A stretch of 32,776 bases of DNA from Pleurobrachia bachei (taxonomy: Eukaryota > Ctenophora > Tentaculata > Cydippida > Pleurobrachiidae). The stretch's first letter is position 1. Every line of letters starts with the position of its first letter. Below, one piece after another: positions 1 through 10,818 of the stretch. A model generated the notes under the pieces. The model searched no databases. It saw only the letters and a program-made list of their open reading frames with translations, and was not told the origin of the DNA. The position numbers were made by a program, and so were the translations under genes. The stretch is from NCBI GenBank assembly GCA_000695325.1, contig AVPN01000020.1, positions 67,833-100,608 of the forward strand. Direction: 5' to 3'.

Positions 1-128
1 CCCCCCCCCCCTTGAAGTTTGAAATAATATTGTGGTGAACAGAACCTTTCTTCTGTACTGACTTCTGATAACACCGAAGTAATACAACTGTATTTAGCTT
101 CTGATTACCAATCTCCCCTCCCCCTCAG

Positions 129-1683
129 GTTGGCCTAAAACAGAAGAAGACCGTGATTGTGGTTAAGGATGGACCTGGTTTCTATACCACACGGGTTATT
201 GGTGCGCTGATGGGGGAGGCATTCGCCTGTATCCAGGAGGGAACTTCCCCTCAGGATCTTGACAAGGCTTTTGTTAAGTTCGGCTGGCCTGTTGGTGGAG
301 CTTCCCTTGTTGATGAGGTAAATATTCCTTATTATCTTGTTTCTAACGGCTAACCCTCATTTTTATTAAAAGGGGCGTGGTGAGATTGGGTCGAGCAAGG
401 CAAATGTAATCCCAGTTCTTCTTTACCCACTCGTTTCTGTTTACAACTAACATCCCCCTCCTTCAGGTCGGTATTGATGTTGCCTACAAGGTCACTAAGT
501 ACTTCCTCGAGGTCTTTGGAGATAGGATCAGTGCTGGGGATCCCCGAGTGATTGAGGAGCTAGTTGAGAGTGGATGTCTGGGAAAGAAGAATGGAAAGGG
601 TGAGTTGTGCAGTTGGTCAGGATGGTTTTGAAGGTTTTGGAAAGGAGAGTGTGTTTTTTTCTTCATTGTACTAGTGACTAGGAAGTTGTGTAGTGTGTAC
701 CCAGCTTTACGCTGTGTTATTGTAACCACTAACAGCTCCAGGGTGCATGTTTTTGTACTGCATCACTGCACACTGATGGTGTAACTAGGAATTTTGTGTA
801 CAGTACAGTTCTAGTTTTCTCCTAGCACTGTAATTAGCACTGTACCGGAAACCACATACACTAACATAAAATGTGTGGGTATGGTATACATTTAGAATTC
901 TTTCCCACCCGTAATTCTAACCTGGCTACCAGGTATCTATCTATACGATAAGCGGCAGAAGGGTGGAACTCGTCAGATCAACCCCATCGCTGAGAAGATT
1001 CTCCAGCGATATAGGACACCTGGACAAGCAGTCCCTACAACGGAAGACGTGCAGTGGAGAACATACATGAGAAGTGTCAATGAGGCTGCTCTTTGTCTCC
1101 AGGAGGAAATCATTGCCAACCCGGTTAGTTGTACCAGTAGTTACTAGTTACTGGTTAGTTACCATTAGTTAAGATTAGTTATCCTTCCTTAGTTAGATTT
1201 AGTAGGGTGAATCATGGTGATTTGAAAAAGGTCCCAAAATGGATTCTGATACCCTGATGTTAGGAATTCAGTGAATCTGTGAAAAGTTCTAACACACATC
1301 TCCCATAGGTTGACGGTAACATTGGTCTGATATTCGGTATTGGTCACTGTCCCCAGCGGGGTGGCCCCTTCCAATTCCTGGACACATATGGAGCACAAAA
1401 CTTTGTATATAAGATGAGGAAATATGAGGAGGACATCGGTTTCAGGTGAATATTTCATTTCTAATGTGTAGTGTTATCTTTCTGACGAGCATGCAGTATA
1501 TAGATAACACTCCTCTTTGCTTTGGATACATGAAAATATAACCTTTCTTTTACCCCTCCTCCCTCCTAAACACATCCCAAAATCTCAACTAGCACATGAC
1601 TAACACTTCATTTCTTTCACAGGTTTGAGCCCGCCCAGATAGTCATCGATTACGCGAACTCTGGAAAGAAATTCATGAGCTAG
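129..1683 (+). CDS. HADHA: Trifunctional enzyme alpha subunit, mitochondrial: C-terminal five exons
   Basis: The alpha subunit of the mitochondrial trifunctional protein carries enoyl-CoA hydratase and long-chain 3-hydroxyacyl-CoA dehydrogenase activity in fatty-acid beta-oxidation. Exons are 129-317, 467-599, 933-1123, 1309-1445 and 1623-1683 (TAG); all borders are GT-AG and all phases agree (0, 1, 0, 2). They encode 236 residues, roughly the last third of the usual length, so the gene is cut by the left window edge. The sequence covers the C-terminal part of the 3-hydroxyacyl-CoA dehydrogenase region: it opens with [13 protein letters not shown], contains [15 protein letters not shown], and has the typical end [13 protein letters not shown] followed by [10 protein letters not shown]. 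The catalytic His of the dehydrogenase should lie upstream, outside the window. The third intron starts with repeated GTTAGT-like words. The gene converges on the SAXO-like gene. Confidence 0.95.
600..932 (+). other. HADHA intron, 333 bases
   Basis: This intron lies between the second and third HADHA exons in the window and is the longest one seen in this gene. It starts GTGAGT and ends ACCAG. I see no exon, RNA gene or mobile element in it. Confidence 0.7.
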
Positions 1684-2983
1684 ACGTCATTAACCTACAT
1701 TTTTATCGGCCCTTTCACCTCGCCCCTCTCCTTGTTAATTTATGATAAACTTGAACGCAAGATCGGACACAAAAACAAGCTCGTGTGTACAAAATATGAG
1801 AGTTTCCACAGAATATTGTGTCCCCCTTTCATATAACGAGCACCCTATTTCTGCTCTATTTTCTCTTTCCATCAATTTTAAGATGATGTAATTGTGTGTT
1901 GTTTACCCCCTTTTTGTTAGTGTGTTACCAACTATTTGGAAACAGTTAAATTCCCGTGTTTTTAATTTGTTCTAGAATGTTCGAACTTTATCGAATTCGA
2001 CAAGAACGGTTTTGGAAGGGCGCGACAGACAGACAGACAAACCGCGCGGCGCGCACTCAATTACCCATGTGAACGCGCTGTCTTCTCTACAAAATTTGCA
2101 CCGCGCCCTCCGTTTACTGACAATGTGATATGAGTTTTCCGTCATGTGGCGCACACATGCTGCCATGCTGCGGTTGTCCATGGCAACGGCCGTCTACACG
2201 CAAAGCTGGAGAGATGCATCTTGTACACAGAGGGAACACATGAGAAAACACTTAATTTATTTGCTAAACATATGATGATAAAGTTAAGCCTAAACGCACA
2301 AACAATAACTAAACATAATAAACACGGTCTAAATAACTCTGGTATTTTGTACAATAGGGGTTTCTACAGCTACACACTGCGAAAAAAATATATAAGAATG
2401 GGCCGCCTTTTTAAGCGCCGTCAGCATAACATGCAAAAATGTCCATATCTGTTTCTCTCTCACTCTTGTCTCTGAGGTTCATTGTTCTCTATCTTTACTT
2501 TCTACGCCCTCTCTCTCACCCTCACCCAGCACCCCTTTCTCCCAACCTCTCTCTCTCACCCTCTCTCTCTCTCTCTCTCCCTCTAAGCGGTGACTGGTTC
2601 GACTACAGGGGCAGTTTTCAGCCGTTCACCTCCAACGTAGAACTTGTGTCCTGACTTCACTATGTCAGGGGTTCCAGGGAGTCCTGGTACGGGGCATCTG
2701 CCGGCCTGCTTCTTGATGAAATCACGCTATGTGGGAGAGGTTGGGGGTTACAACTCGTCCTGGGGAGGTTGGGGTTACAACTAGTTAAGGGGAGGTTGGG
2801 GTTACAACTCGTTATGGGGAGGTTGGGGGTTACAACTCGTTATGATATATTGGGGCTGATTGGGGTGATTTGTTGTTAGTTTCACAACTTTCGATCTTGA
2901 AAAAAAGCAGTATTATTGATTCACTCACATTATAGGTGGTGAGGCCATCAAGGGGAATTCCAGATTTCTGGTAGGTGTTGGCA
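1682..2983. repeat. Tandem duplication A, copy 1 (1,302 bases)
   Basis: The block begins inside the HADHA stop codon and ends in the middle of a SAXO exon. The next block (2984-4258) repeats it in the same orientation, with scattered substitutions and small indels, so this duplication is older than the other two in the window. The unit holds HADHA 3' flank, a GACAGACAGACA-rich stretch with CG-rich words near 2020-2110, (CT)n runs, a SAXO terminal exon, about 26-base G-rich repeats with a TTACAACTCG core (2733-2850), and 55 bases of the preceding SAXO exon. Confidence 0.9.
2583..2983 (-). pseudogene. Duplicate SAXO 3' end: extra terminal exon plus fragment of the exon before it
   Basis: The terminal exon 2583-2726 codes for 47 residues plus a stop and differs from the exon at 3884-4027 in only one visible residue near its end (EPVTA against EPATA). 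Its acceptor (CACATAG) is intact. The exon before it is present only as its last 55 bases (2929-2983): the 5' part and its acceptor were cut off by the duplication junction. The terminal exon could still serve as an alternative last exon if the 4204-4305 donor skips the nearer acceptor. Otherwise it is a relic. Confidence 0.75.
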
Positions 2984-4258
2984 AGACGTCATTAACCTAC
3001 ATTTTTATCGGCCCTTTCACCTCGCCCCTCTCCGCGTTAATTTATGATAAACTTGAACGCAAGATCGGACACAAAAACAAGCTCGTGTGTACAAAATATG
3101 AGAGTTTCCACAGAATATTGTGTCCCCCTTTCATATAACGAGCACCCTATTTCTGCTCTATTTTCTCTTTCCATCAATTTTAAGATGATGTAATTGTGTG
3201 TTGTTTACCCCCTTTTTGTTAGTGTGTTACCAACTATTTGGAAACAGTTAAATTCCCGAGTTTTAATTTGTTCCAGAATGTTCGAATTATATCGAATTCG
3301 ACAAGCACGGTTTTGGAGGAGCGCGACAGACAGACAAACCGCGCGGTGCGCACTGCCCATGTGAACGCGCTGTCTCTTCTACACAAGTTGTACCGCGCCC
3401 TCCGTCTACTGACAATGTGATATAAGTTTTCCGTCATGTGGCGCACACATGCTGCCATGCTGCGGTTGTCCATGGCAACGGCCGTCTACACGCAAAGCTG
3501 GAGAGATGCATCTTGTACACAGAGAGGAGAGAAAACACTTAATTCAGTTGCTAAACATATGGTGATAAAGTTAAGCCTAAACGCACAAACAATAACTAAA
3601 CATAATAAACACGGTCTAAATAACTCTGGTATTTTGTACAATAGGGGTTTCTACAGCTATTATACACTGCGAAAAAAATTTAAGAATGGGCCGCCTTTTT
3701 AAGCGCCGTCAGCATAACATGCAAAAATGTCCATATCTGTTTCTCTCTCACTCTTGTCTCTGAGGTTCATTGTTCTCTATCTTTACTTTCTACGCCCTCT
3801 CTCTCACCCTCACCCAGCACCCCTCTCTCCCAACCTCTCTCTTACCCTCTCTCTCTCTCTCTCTAGTCCCTCTTTCACCCTCCCTAAGCGGTGGCTGGCT
3901 CAACCACAGGGGCAGTTTTCAGCCGTTCACCGCCAACATAGAACTTGTGTCCTGACTTCACTATGTCCGGGGTTCCAGGGAGTCCAGGTACGGGGCATCT
4001 ACCTGCCTGCTTCTTGATGAAGTCACGCTGTGTGGGGAGTGGAGGGTTACAACTCGTCATGGGGAGGTTGGGGGATACAACTAGTTATGGAGAGGTTGGG
4101 GGGGGGGTGGTTACAACTCGATATATGCTATGGGAGTTGACAGGATGATTTATTGTTAGTTTTACAACTTTCGAAAAGCAGTATTATTTTGAATTTAACT
4201 CACGTTATAAGTAGTGAGACCATCAAGGGGAATGCCAGATTTCTGGTAGGTGTTGGCA
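2984..4258. repeat. Tandem duplication A, copy 2 (1,275 bases)
   Basis: This is a direct repeat of 1682-2983. It keeps the real 3' part of the SAXO gene: terminal exon 3884-4027 and the end of exon 4204-4305. The G-rich TTACAACTCG repeats recur at about 4040-4125. Positions 2984-3883 hold no other coding exon that I can support; the short open frames there lie in repeat sequence copied from the HADHA 3' flank. Confidence 0.9.
3884..4027 (-). CDS. SAXO-like gene, terminal exon
   Basis: This exon has 47 codons and a TAG stop. It begins RDFIKKQAGRCPVPG and ends in a short basic and hydrophobic tail. The acceptor is CCCACACAG. A nearly identical exon lies 1.3 kb downstream at 2583-2726. Confidence 0.85.
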   Translation of the reverse strand, partial: RDFIKKQAGRCPVPGLPGTPDIVKSGHKFYVGGERLKTAPVVEPATA

Positions 4259-7200
4259 GGTGCCAGAAGGGAGGCAGGGGCTCCACCACTTTGGATAAAG
4301 TGATCCTGAAGAATGAGGGAGAGTGTTGAATATTGTTCATTTCATGTCCCTCTATTTCTACCAGAGACGTAGTAATAGTACGAATCTTGCTATGGAACTG
4401 CAAGCTGTACCTAAGTTAACCTAGTTACCCAAGTTAACCTTGTTACCCAAGTGTTACCTAAGCTCACCTAGTTACCTTGTTACCTATTTTAGTGTTACCT
4501 TGTAGGTAGAGAGGCCCTCAAAAGGTGGAGGGGTTGACCTGGCATGGTTCTCATGAGCTATAGCCACTGGGCCCACAGACCAAGGCTGGTACGTCTCACG
4601 GTGGGTCGTGATACTAGTCATAACTCCGGAGGGACGTCGGTAGTCGACCCTCGGTTTAGCACTCGCCTAAACATGAGATATATTGATAGATAGAGTTATA
4701 TGCTGGATGATACATTAATCTTGCATCACAAAGTCTCATATAGTTTCGTTTGACAAATAGTGAACCCCCGAACTTACAGGTCGTGCATTCTTGGCAACAA
4801 AGTCATCTCTATAACAGGTGTTAGAGTCAAGAGGGGCATCAGGAGGGTTGTAGGAGGCCCTCTCTCTGTTGACAGGGGGACATACTGGCCAGGCTCGGTA
4901 GTTCTCTCGGAATGTAGTAGAACTGGGGAGAGCGAGGGTGTAATTAAAGATGCAGAACTGTCATAATCTTGATTTGTTCAAGCAAGACTCCTAGTATAAC
5001 AGCTTCGCGAGTCATAGCTTTGCATTTCTATCATCTCGTATTCAGCAGCTGAACAGATAAATATTGAATGAAATCTATTACAGGACCGACCGACACAAGT
5101 AAACAACCAATAAAAACTCGTTATTTAGGTCACGTCACACTCACTGGTTATCAGCCAATCAGGGCCCAATATTTCCTGTATCTTACCCATAGAATTCTCC
5201 ACCTCCGTTAGTGGTAGGTGCAGGGAGACAGGGAGATGGTCGGCGGGTGTTTTTAGGGATGAAATCCGTCATAAAGGTTGAAACTCCCGTCAACCCATTA
5301 GTTGGGATGTACTGGGCCTGCTTCCTGATTAACATGATAATTAGTAATTAACACATGGTTTCTATTGTAGTGATTGAGATTAATATTTTGGATGTACATG
5401 TGTAGAATGCCTCCCATGAACCAGTTTCAAGACTTATTTGGCCATTATAAAGTTGAAACATCTTTTACCTGATACTCTTCTTAGGCAGCTCCCATGCTGA
5501 ATAGTCCAGTTTGTGATTGGTCTTGTCCTCCATTGGCACAGTAGGTCCCTTGTACTCCCGGTGTGGGGTATAGCTAGTTCGGGGTCTCGTCACGTGGCCA
5601 GTATAGTCAGCTCTATTGGTCGTGGAACCTGGTGGGGAGAGAGGGGTGTAGAAAGGGAGGGAGGAAAACTATTATGAAAAGAGGTTTCAAGTTTTAGAGT
5701 ACTCTGCCGGCATTTTTGATTGCACTTCAGCCATAGTGTTACCTTGTAGGTAGAGAGGCCCTCAAAAGGTGGAGGGGTTGACCTGGCATGGTTCTCATGA
5801 GCTATAGCCACTGGGCCCACAGACCAAGGCTGGTACGTCTCACGGTGGGTCGTGATACTAGTCATAACTCCGGAGGGACGTCGGTAGTCGACCCTCGGTT
5901 TAGCACTCGCCTAAACATGAGATATATTGATAGATAGAGTTATATGCTGGATGATACATTAATCTTGCATCACAAAGTCTCATATAGTTTCGTTTGACAA
6001 ATAGTGAACCCCCGAACTTACAGGTCGTGCATTCTTGGCAACAAAGTCATCTCTATAACAGGTGTTAGAGTCAAGAGGGGCATCAGGAGGGTTGTAGGAG
6101 GCCCTCTCTCTGTTGACAGGGGGACATACTGGCCAGGCTCGGTAGTTCTCTCGGAATGTAGTAGAACTGGGGAGAGCGAGGGTGTAATTAAAGATGCAGA
6201 ACTGTCATAATCTTGATTTGTTCAAGCAAGACTCCTAGTATAACAGCTTCGCGAGTCATAGCTTTGCATTTCTATCATCTCGTAATCAGCAGCTAAACAG
6301 ATAAATATTGAATGAAATCTATTACAGGACCGACCGACACAAGTAAACAACCAATAAAAACTCGTTATTTAGGTCACGTCACACTCACTGGTTATCAGCC
6401 AATCAGGGCCCAATATTTCCTGTATCTTACCCATAGAATTCTCCACCTCCGTTAGTGGTAGGTGCAGGGAGACAGGGAGATGGTCGGCGGGTGTTTTTAG
6501 GGATGAAATCCGTCATAAAGGTTGAAACTCCCGTCAACCCATTAGTTGGGATGTACTGGGCCTGCTTCCTGATTAACATGATAATTAGTAATTAACACAT
6601 GGTTTCTATTGTAGTGATTGAGATTAATATTTTGGATGTACATGTGTAGAATGCCTCCCATGAACCAGTTTCAAGACTTATTTGGCCATTATAAAGTTGA
6701 AACATCTTTTACCTGATACTCTTCTTAGGCAGCTCCCATGCTGAATAGTCCAGTTTGTGATTGGTCTTGTCCTCCATTGGCACAGTAGGTCCCTTGTACT
6801 CCCGGTGTGGGGTATAGCTAGTTCGGGGTCTCGTCACGTGGCCAGTATAGTCAGCTCTATTGGTCGTGGAACCTGGTGGGGAGAGAGGGGTGTAGAAAGG
6901 GAGGGAGGAAAACTATTATGAAAAGAGGTTTCAAGTTTTAGAGTACTCTGCCGGCATTTTTGATTGCACTTCAGCCATAGAATATGCTAAATATATGTCG
7001 GACCCCACAATCATTCGAGACCCCAAGATTATCCATTATCCAAGACCCCATTAGTTCATATAACTGTCCATTTCCAATTTTCTCGGAAATCAGGCTGTTA
7101 AAAAAAGCAATTTTGATTATGAATATGACATTTTTACCCCGCTGAGTAGTGTGAAGTAACAATTCTAATATAATGTGATCAATGGATAAAGTGTTTTGTG

Positions 7201-9023
7201 TGATTGCCACCAGCAGCTTGCCAAGCTCCCTCACATTGTGTAATATGAACACAGATCATTATATGCAGAATTTAAACACTTTCCACGATCAATAACAGAG
7301 AGATCTACCACAATCGTGCAGATGAAGTTGCAGAAGGTGGTCTATCACATGCATAATGGACAATCACGATCATTTGCTTTTTTGTGGACAATGGTCATCA
7401 CATAAAAAATTTGAGACATTGAGAGGAAGATTTAGAGAGAAGGAGGGAGAAGGAGAGTAGAGAGGGAGTAGAAAATGTACAAGCAAGAGCAATTCACGCC
7501 GTATTCAGTGCTGCATAACAAGAATTCTGATTGGCTGATTAGAAATCACGTGACTTGCACGTGTTGTAGTTTTGATTATGCACAATTTTGCAACAACGTG
7601 GAGCCCTTTTACAGACTCCATCTCTCTTTCTCGTTCCATGTCTCCTTCTATCTCTCAGTCTTTCTATTGTGTATACACAGGTCACAGGCAACTGAGAGTT
7701 GACTCTCTTACAGAGTCCATGGTGTTAGTGCTGCAACATTCACTGTTCCAGACATGCAGAAAGAGATGGATTGCTAGGAAAAAAGAGAGGGAAATAAAAG
7801 AAAGAGATGGATTGTTAGGAAATAAGAGAGGGAAATAAAAGAAAGAGAGGGAAATAAAGCTTGTTATGTCGCAGCTAGGTGTCGGTTAGTTGACTGGACG
7901 AGATATATACTGCTTTTGATCTTATCCGCACCACTCAAAAGAGATCGGTGTGAAAAGTGAAGAAGGAGAAGTGTGAAGACGACAAGAAAATTATTGTCAA
8001 GAAGTACTGAATACTGGCCTTGGATCTAAGTTATATGAAAGGACCGCTATGAATAGATTATCAAGCATATCCCCCAGACTCACTATCAAAAGGTCCAGCT
8101 GCACAAGTCAGGGAGCTGTAGTCAGAGTGAGGGGCTGCCTTCTCCGCGTGTTTCCGGGTATAATCCATCCGGTGGGAGGTCTGATCTGACATTTTACCCG
8201 GATTCCTATGCAGAGTCATATCCTGTAGAGGGATAATTGATTGATCTGGTTAATTAGTTGTCATTTTCTGTAGATAAGGGGACAACCCAATTTGGGTCAC
8301 ATATCAGTTTGATAAATAAAGATGCCTCGTACCGGTTTGCGACTCCTGGTTGGGACGTTTTCGTGTTTCACGTAATGATCCCTGGCAGTGGTCGAGCAGT
8401 CAAGGGGGACCGTTGAAGGCACCCAAACCTAGATTAAAAATGGAATGTTAGGTTCGAGCGGGATGAATGTCAGATTGTTCAGATTACAAATTTCATTTTC
8501 TCCGATGTGCACAATTACCATTGGTAATTTACCAATCGATTGCAATCAGTGAGAGCTCTGCTAACACACAAACCAACCTGTTTTTCTCTCTGTGCAGGAG
8601 GTTTCACAGGGTGAGCTACAAACGTGACACGAGTCGTGGTGTCTTTAGCAAACGGAGAGGCGTCCTGGTTCAAGCCAACCTGTTGAGTATGGGATGTGAA
8701 TGTTAGTGATTGTTAGGGAACTACATTTGGTCATTAGGCACCAATTGCGCCACAATATCTTAGTGCAAACTTAACATCTGAATATAGCTTACTAAACTGC
8801 AAATTAGCCCCTTACTAGGATATAACCATAACAATCCTCCATAGCAAGGGACGCTCTCGACACAGTTCCCTAATTCCCCTAACTTGAAGAGTTAAATCTT
8901 ACCGGGGGTTTGATGGGCATTGTCCTTGGTCCCATTTTACCGGTATACACATTATTATACTCTGTCAGTAGACAATCCTTATCCCATTTTGGTTTTGTCG
9001 CAGAATGGGGACACTTGTGACGC
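3884..9023 (-). CDS. SAXO1/2-like stabilizer of axonemal microtubules, first exon not found
   Basis: SAXO (FAM154) proteins bind and stabilise microtubules of cilia and flagella through repeated Mn motifs. On the minus strand the exons are 8903-9023, 8084-8222, then a four-exon block present twice (copy 2 at 5743-6872, copy 1 at 4499-5628), then 4204-4305 and 3884-4027 (TAG). The first exon here starts with RHKCPH, matching the family's N-terminal Cys-rich CGRHxCPH region. Mn-like motifs recur: FDSSTTNRADY, STTFRENYRAWP, CYRDDFV, THRETYQPW, LTTYNRDF. With one copy of the block the frame is open and gives about 372 residues after the missing first exon, near the family size. With both copies the frame breaks. 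The gene is tail to tail with HADHA and head to head with the homeobox gene. Confidence 0.88.
4204..4305 (-). CDS. SAXO-like gene, penultimate exon
   Basis: There are 34 codons, phase 0 on both sides. The acceptor is ATTCTTCAG and the donor GTGAGT. It holds an Mn-type unit, NTYQKSGIPLDGLTTYN, that continues into RDFIKK of the next exon. Its last 55 bases were copied by duplication A. Confidence 0.85.
4402..4498 (-). repeat. Cluster of donor-like GTAAC words directly after a SAXO 5' splice site
   Basis: Read on the minus strand, the intron after exon 4499-4666 starts AAG/GTAAC and then repeats AGGTAAC, AGGTTAAC or GGGTAAC about every 8-17 bases. The same words appear only at the exon end in copy 2, where the junction of duplication B replaces the rest of the intron. 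Confidence 0.7.
4491..5734 (-). repeat. Tandem duplication B, copy 1: SAXO four-exon block
   Basis: Exons 5469-5628, 5187-5324, 4778-4922 and 4499-4666 are the same as in copy 2. The first exon needs a phase-1 partner, but the preceding exon (end of copy 2 at 5743) finishes in phase 0. Reading through gives about 12 wrong residues and then a stop. The last exon (ends STYK, phase 0) does join in phase to exon 4204-4305. So a productive transcript should use only one copy, or a hybrid of the two. Confidence 0.9.
5083..5181. mobile_element. ACCGAC MITE, degenerate copy in SAXO duplication B
   Basis: It starts GGACCGACCGACACAAGTAA and continues with CGTTATTTAGGTCACGTCAC and GGTTATCAGCCAATCAGGG. 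It is repeated at 6327-6425 by duplication B and lies in a SAXO intron. Confidence 0.8.
5735..6978 (-). repeat. Tandem duplication B, copy 2: SAXO four-exon block
   Basis: A 1,244-base direct repeat of 4491-5734, almost identical; the visible differences are near 6281-6295 against 5037-5051. It is first in transcription order. Exons are 6713-6872, 6431-6568, 6022-6166 and 5743-5910, with GT-AG borders and phases 1-2, 2-2, 2-0 and 0-0. They encode Mn-type repeats including REYKGPTVPMEDKTNHKLDY and STTFRENYRAWP. A degenerate copy of the ACCGAC MITE lies in its second intron (about 6327-6425). Confidence 0.92.
6873..8083 (-). other. SAXO intron, about 1.2 kb
   Basis: No coding exon fits here: the exon on each side joins in phase. 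It holds AT-rich unique sequence, purine-rich sequence near 7420-7470, and a tandem repeat of about 40 bases, 2.5 copies, at 7758-7859 (AAGAGATGGATTG and GAGAGGGAAATAAA words). Short open frames in it look random. Confidence 0.6.
8084..8222 (-). CDS. SAXO-like gene, exon with first Mn-type repeat
   Basis: There are 46 codons plus one base, phase 0 to phase 1. It starts after CTCTACAG and ends before GTGAGT. It contains TSHRMDYTRK and ends AAGPFD. The split Ser codon joins perfectly to the next exon to make FDSSTTNRADY, the canonical Mn motif. This join fixes the phase and shows that the four-exon block normally follows this exon. Confidence 0.85.
8223..8902 (-). other. SAXO intron, 680 bases
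   Basis: It lies between two exons that join in phase 0. An open frame on the plus strand (8467-8706) runs across it, but shows no family motif. I see nothing else to annotate. Confidence 0.55.
8903..9023 (-). CDS. SAXO-like gene, N-terminal exon (second coding exon)
   Basis: There are 40 codons after one base that completes a split codon. The acceptor is TTTTTCAG and the donor GTAAGA. It carries RHKCPH and then LLTEYNNVY, aligning with the conserved N-terminus of human SAXO1 (GRHHCPH followed by LLSEYTENY, recalled from family knowledge). The phase demands an upstream exon ending in two bases of a Gly-type codon, which I did not find between 9024 and 11102. Confidence 0.85.
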
Positions 9024-9905
9024 CTGAAAAACAGAGAATTTTAGTGCGTCTTCTGTTATTATGATGTGCGTTATTATGATTCTGTGTGGTGGATTCTGTG
9101 ATGATTTAGGATGGTGGACTTTTCTCGTGAAATGGATCATACTGAGTATCACTGTTCATTTCTTCCCTCACACTCTCATCATATTGAAATATGCAGGATA
9201 GTAAAGAGATCATGACAAGTGGAGAGTATGGAGACTGGAGATTGATGTGTGGAGCGCTATATACCTTCCTACAAGTGGTAATGAAGTGGTAGTTGGTAAG
9301 TAAGGTGAGGATGGAGTATAAGGACAGCTGTTTAACATGCTACTAGATCAGGACTTCTCTCTTACCCTGAATGTCATTCTCTGGACAACACTCAACATGA
9401 GTAATGACCGCTCTGGAGAGATCTATTGGATCTGTGTGCTCTGTAGAGAGTGCTATATGTCGCTGTGTCTGTGTAGTATGTGTGTGTGTGTGTTGTGTGG
9501 AATTGGGATTGGATATGGCATGCACATTTGTGGATCACACATTTGTAATATAAGTGCTTGTAGCTGTGCACAGCTGCTAGCTGTTGTAGAGTCATGAGGA
9601 ATGTTCTGCAGAGCACGATCAGGGGGAAGCATAATCAGAATTGGCTGTTTTGATCACAGTTTGGATAATGCAGGATGTATATTCATTTGATGAAGTTATA
9701 CTAGTATGTTATAGAGTCCGCACTTAATAATAAGAGAAACCAATTGCAGACAAAGCCCGATTAGGACACAGGTTAGCTCCCATTTCCCACCCACGTTCTA
9801 CACCATTACAACTGTTTCAACCAACAAAAAAACTCTCTTAATTTTCTCAGGGCTAGTGGAGAAGGAAGTATTTATCGGAGGGGAGGTAGAGAACTAGAGA
9901 AAGAC

Positions 9906-9924
9906 AGAGAGAGAGAGAGAGAGA

Positions 9925-9961
<37 letters not shown>
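9906..9961. repeat. (GA)n microsatellite
   Basis: Almost pure GA dinucleotide repeat with one CTGA interruption. It lies in the shared upstream region of the SAXO-like and homeobox genes. Confidence 0.95.
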
Positions 9962-9965
<4 letters not shown>

Positions 9966-10721
9966 GCTATTATGTATGTCTTCATCTACTACGGTGTCTC
10001 CATGGTTACATCACGAATTTTGGGCAGTACCTTGCTAGCCTAATAAGTAATAATTTATATGAGATGACACATATGACATTCTTTTTCATTGTTTAATCAA
10101 TGCAGATGTCAAATTTATATATTACTCGATCCGGCATATAATCTCAGATGTCTGTATTATGTACCCAGGTGTTCACACTACCCCATACTCTGACAGTTCT
10201 CTCTCTCTATTGACTATTCCCTATAGCTCCCTTCGTTGGTTACCATGGCAACCATAACAAAGCCCAGGTAGTAATCCGATATCATTTTTCAGCATAAATC
10301 CCCAACTATATAACACTGTTGTAGCAGTCGATGAAAATGATGTGAAATCCAATTATCTCAATTATCAAATCACATGGGCCACGTTCACAACGAGAGGAGG
10401 AGATTTTGTAATTCACTTTCAATCGATAATTTCAGGAAAAAAAATTTTTCGAATGCCATAGGGTAAGGGACTGCAATTTTTGTACAGGATTGAAAAAGAG
10501 AAGCTATTATAGTCAACTGCCCATAACCCCCCTCATTTTCACATTGCATTAAAATTACTCCCCCACCGCCCTCTCATTTTTCAGGAGCCCCTTCGTTAGC
10601 ACTTTAGCAGCAGCACACTTCGTCGAGCCCCAAATCAGCGATTTCGGCGTATTCCAATTACTCTACAGCCTTCCTCATGGAGCGTCCGGCAGATTTTAAA
10701 TGATCTTAACAGAGGGGACGG

Positions 10722-10748
10722 GGAGAGAGTGAGAGAGAGGGAGAGAGG

Positions 10749-10818
<70 letters not shown>

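Noticed and set aside
1-12. Poly-C at the window start (and C-run at the window end)
   Set aside because: These are homopolymers inside intron-like sequence at arbitrary window edges. No biological meaning can be supported.
2146-3702. Several 60-110 residue open frames in both copies of duplication A
   Set aside because: They run through repeats and (CT)n sequence. The frame seen in one copy is interrupted or changed in the other, and none matches a family.
8467-8706. Plus-strand open frame with a basic C-terminus
   Set aside because: It lies antisense inside a SAXO intron whose flanking exons join cleanly. No recognisable family.
9337-9597. Cys-rich plus-strand open frame (ICVLCREC, CVCVLCG)
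   Set aside because: Much of the Cys content comes from a (TG)n run and chance TGT codons. No known spacing pattern, and no partner exons.
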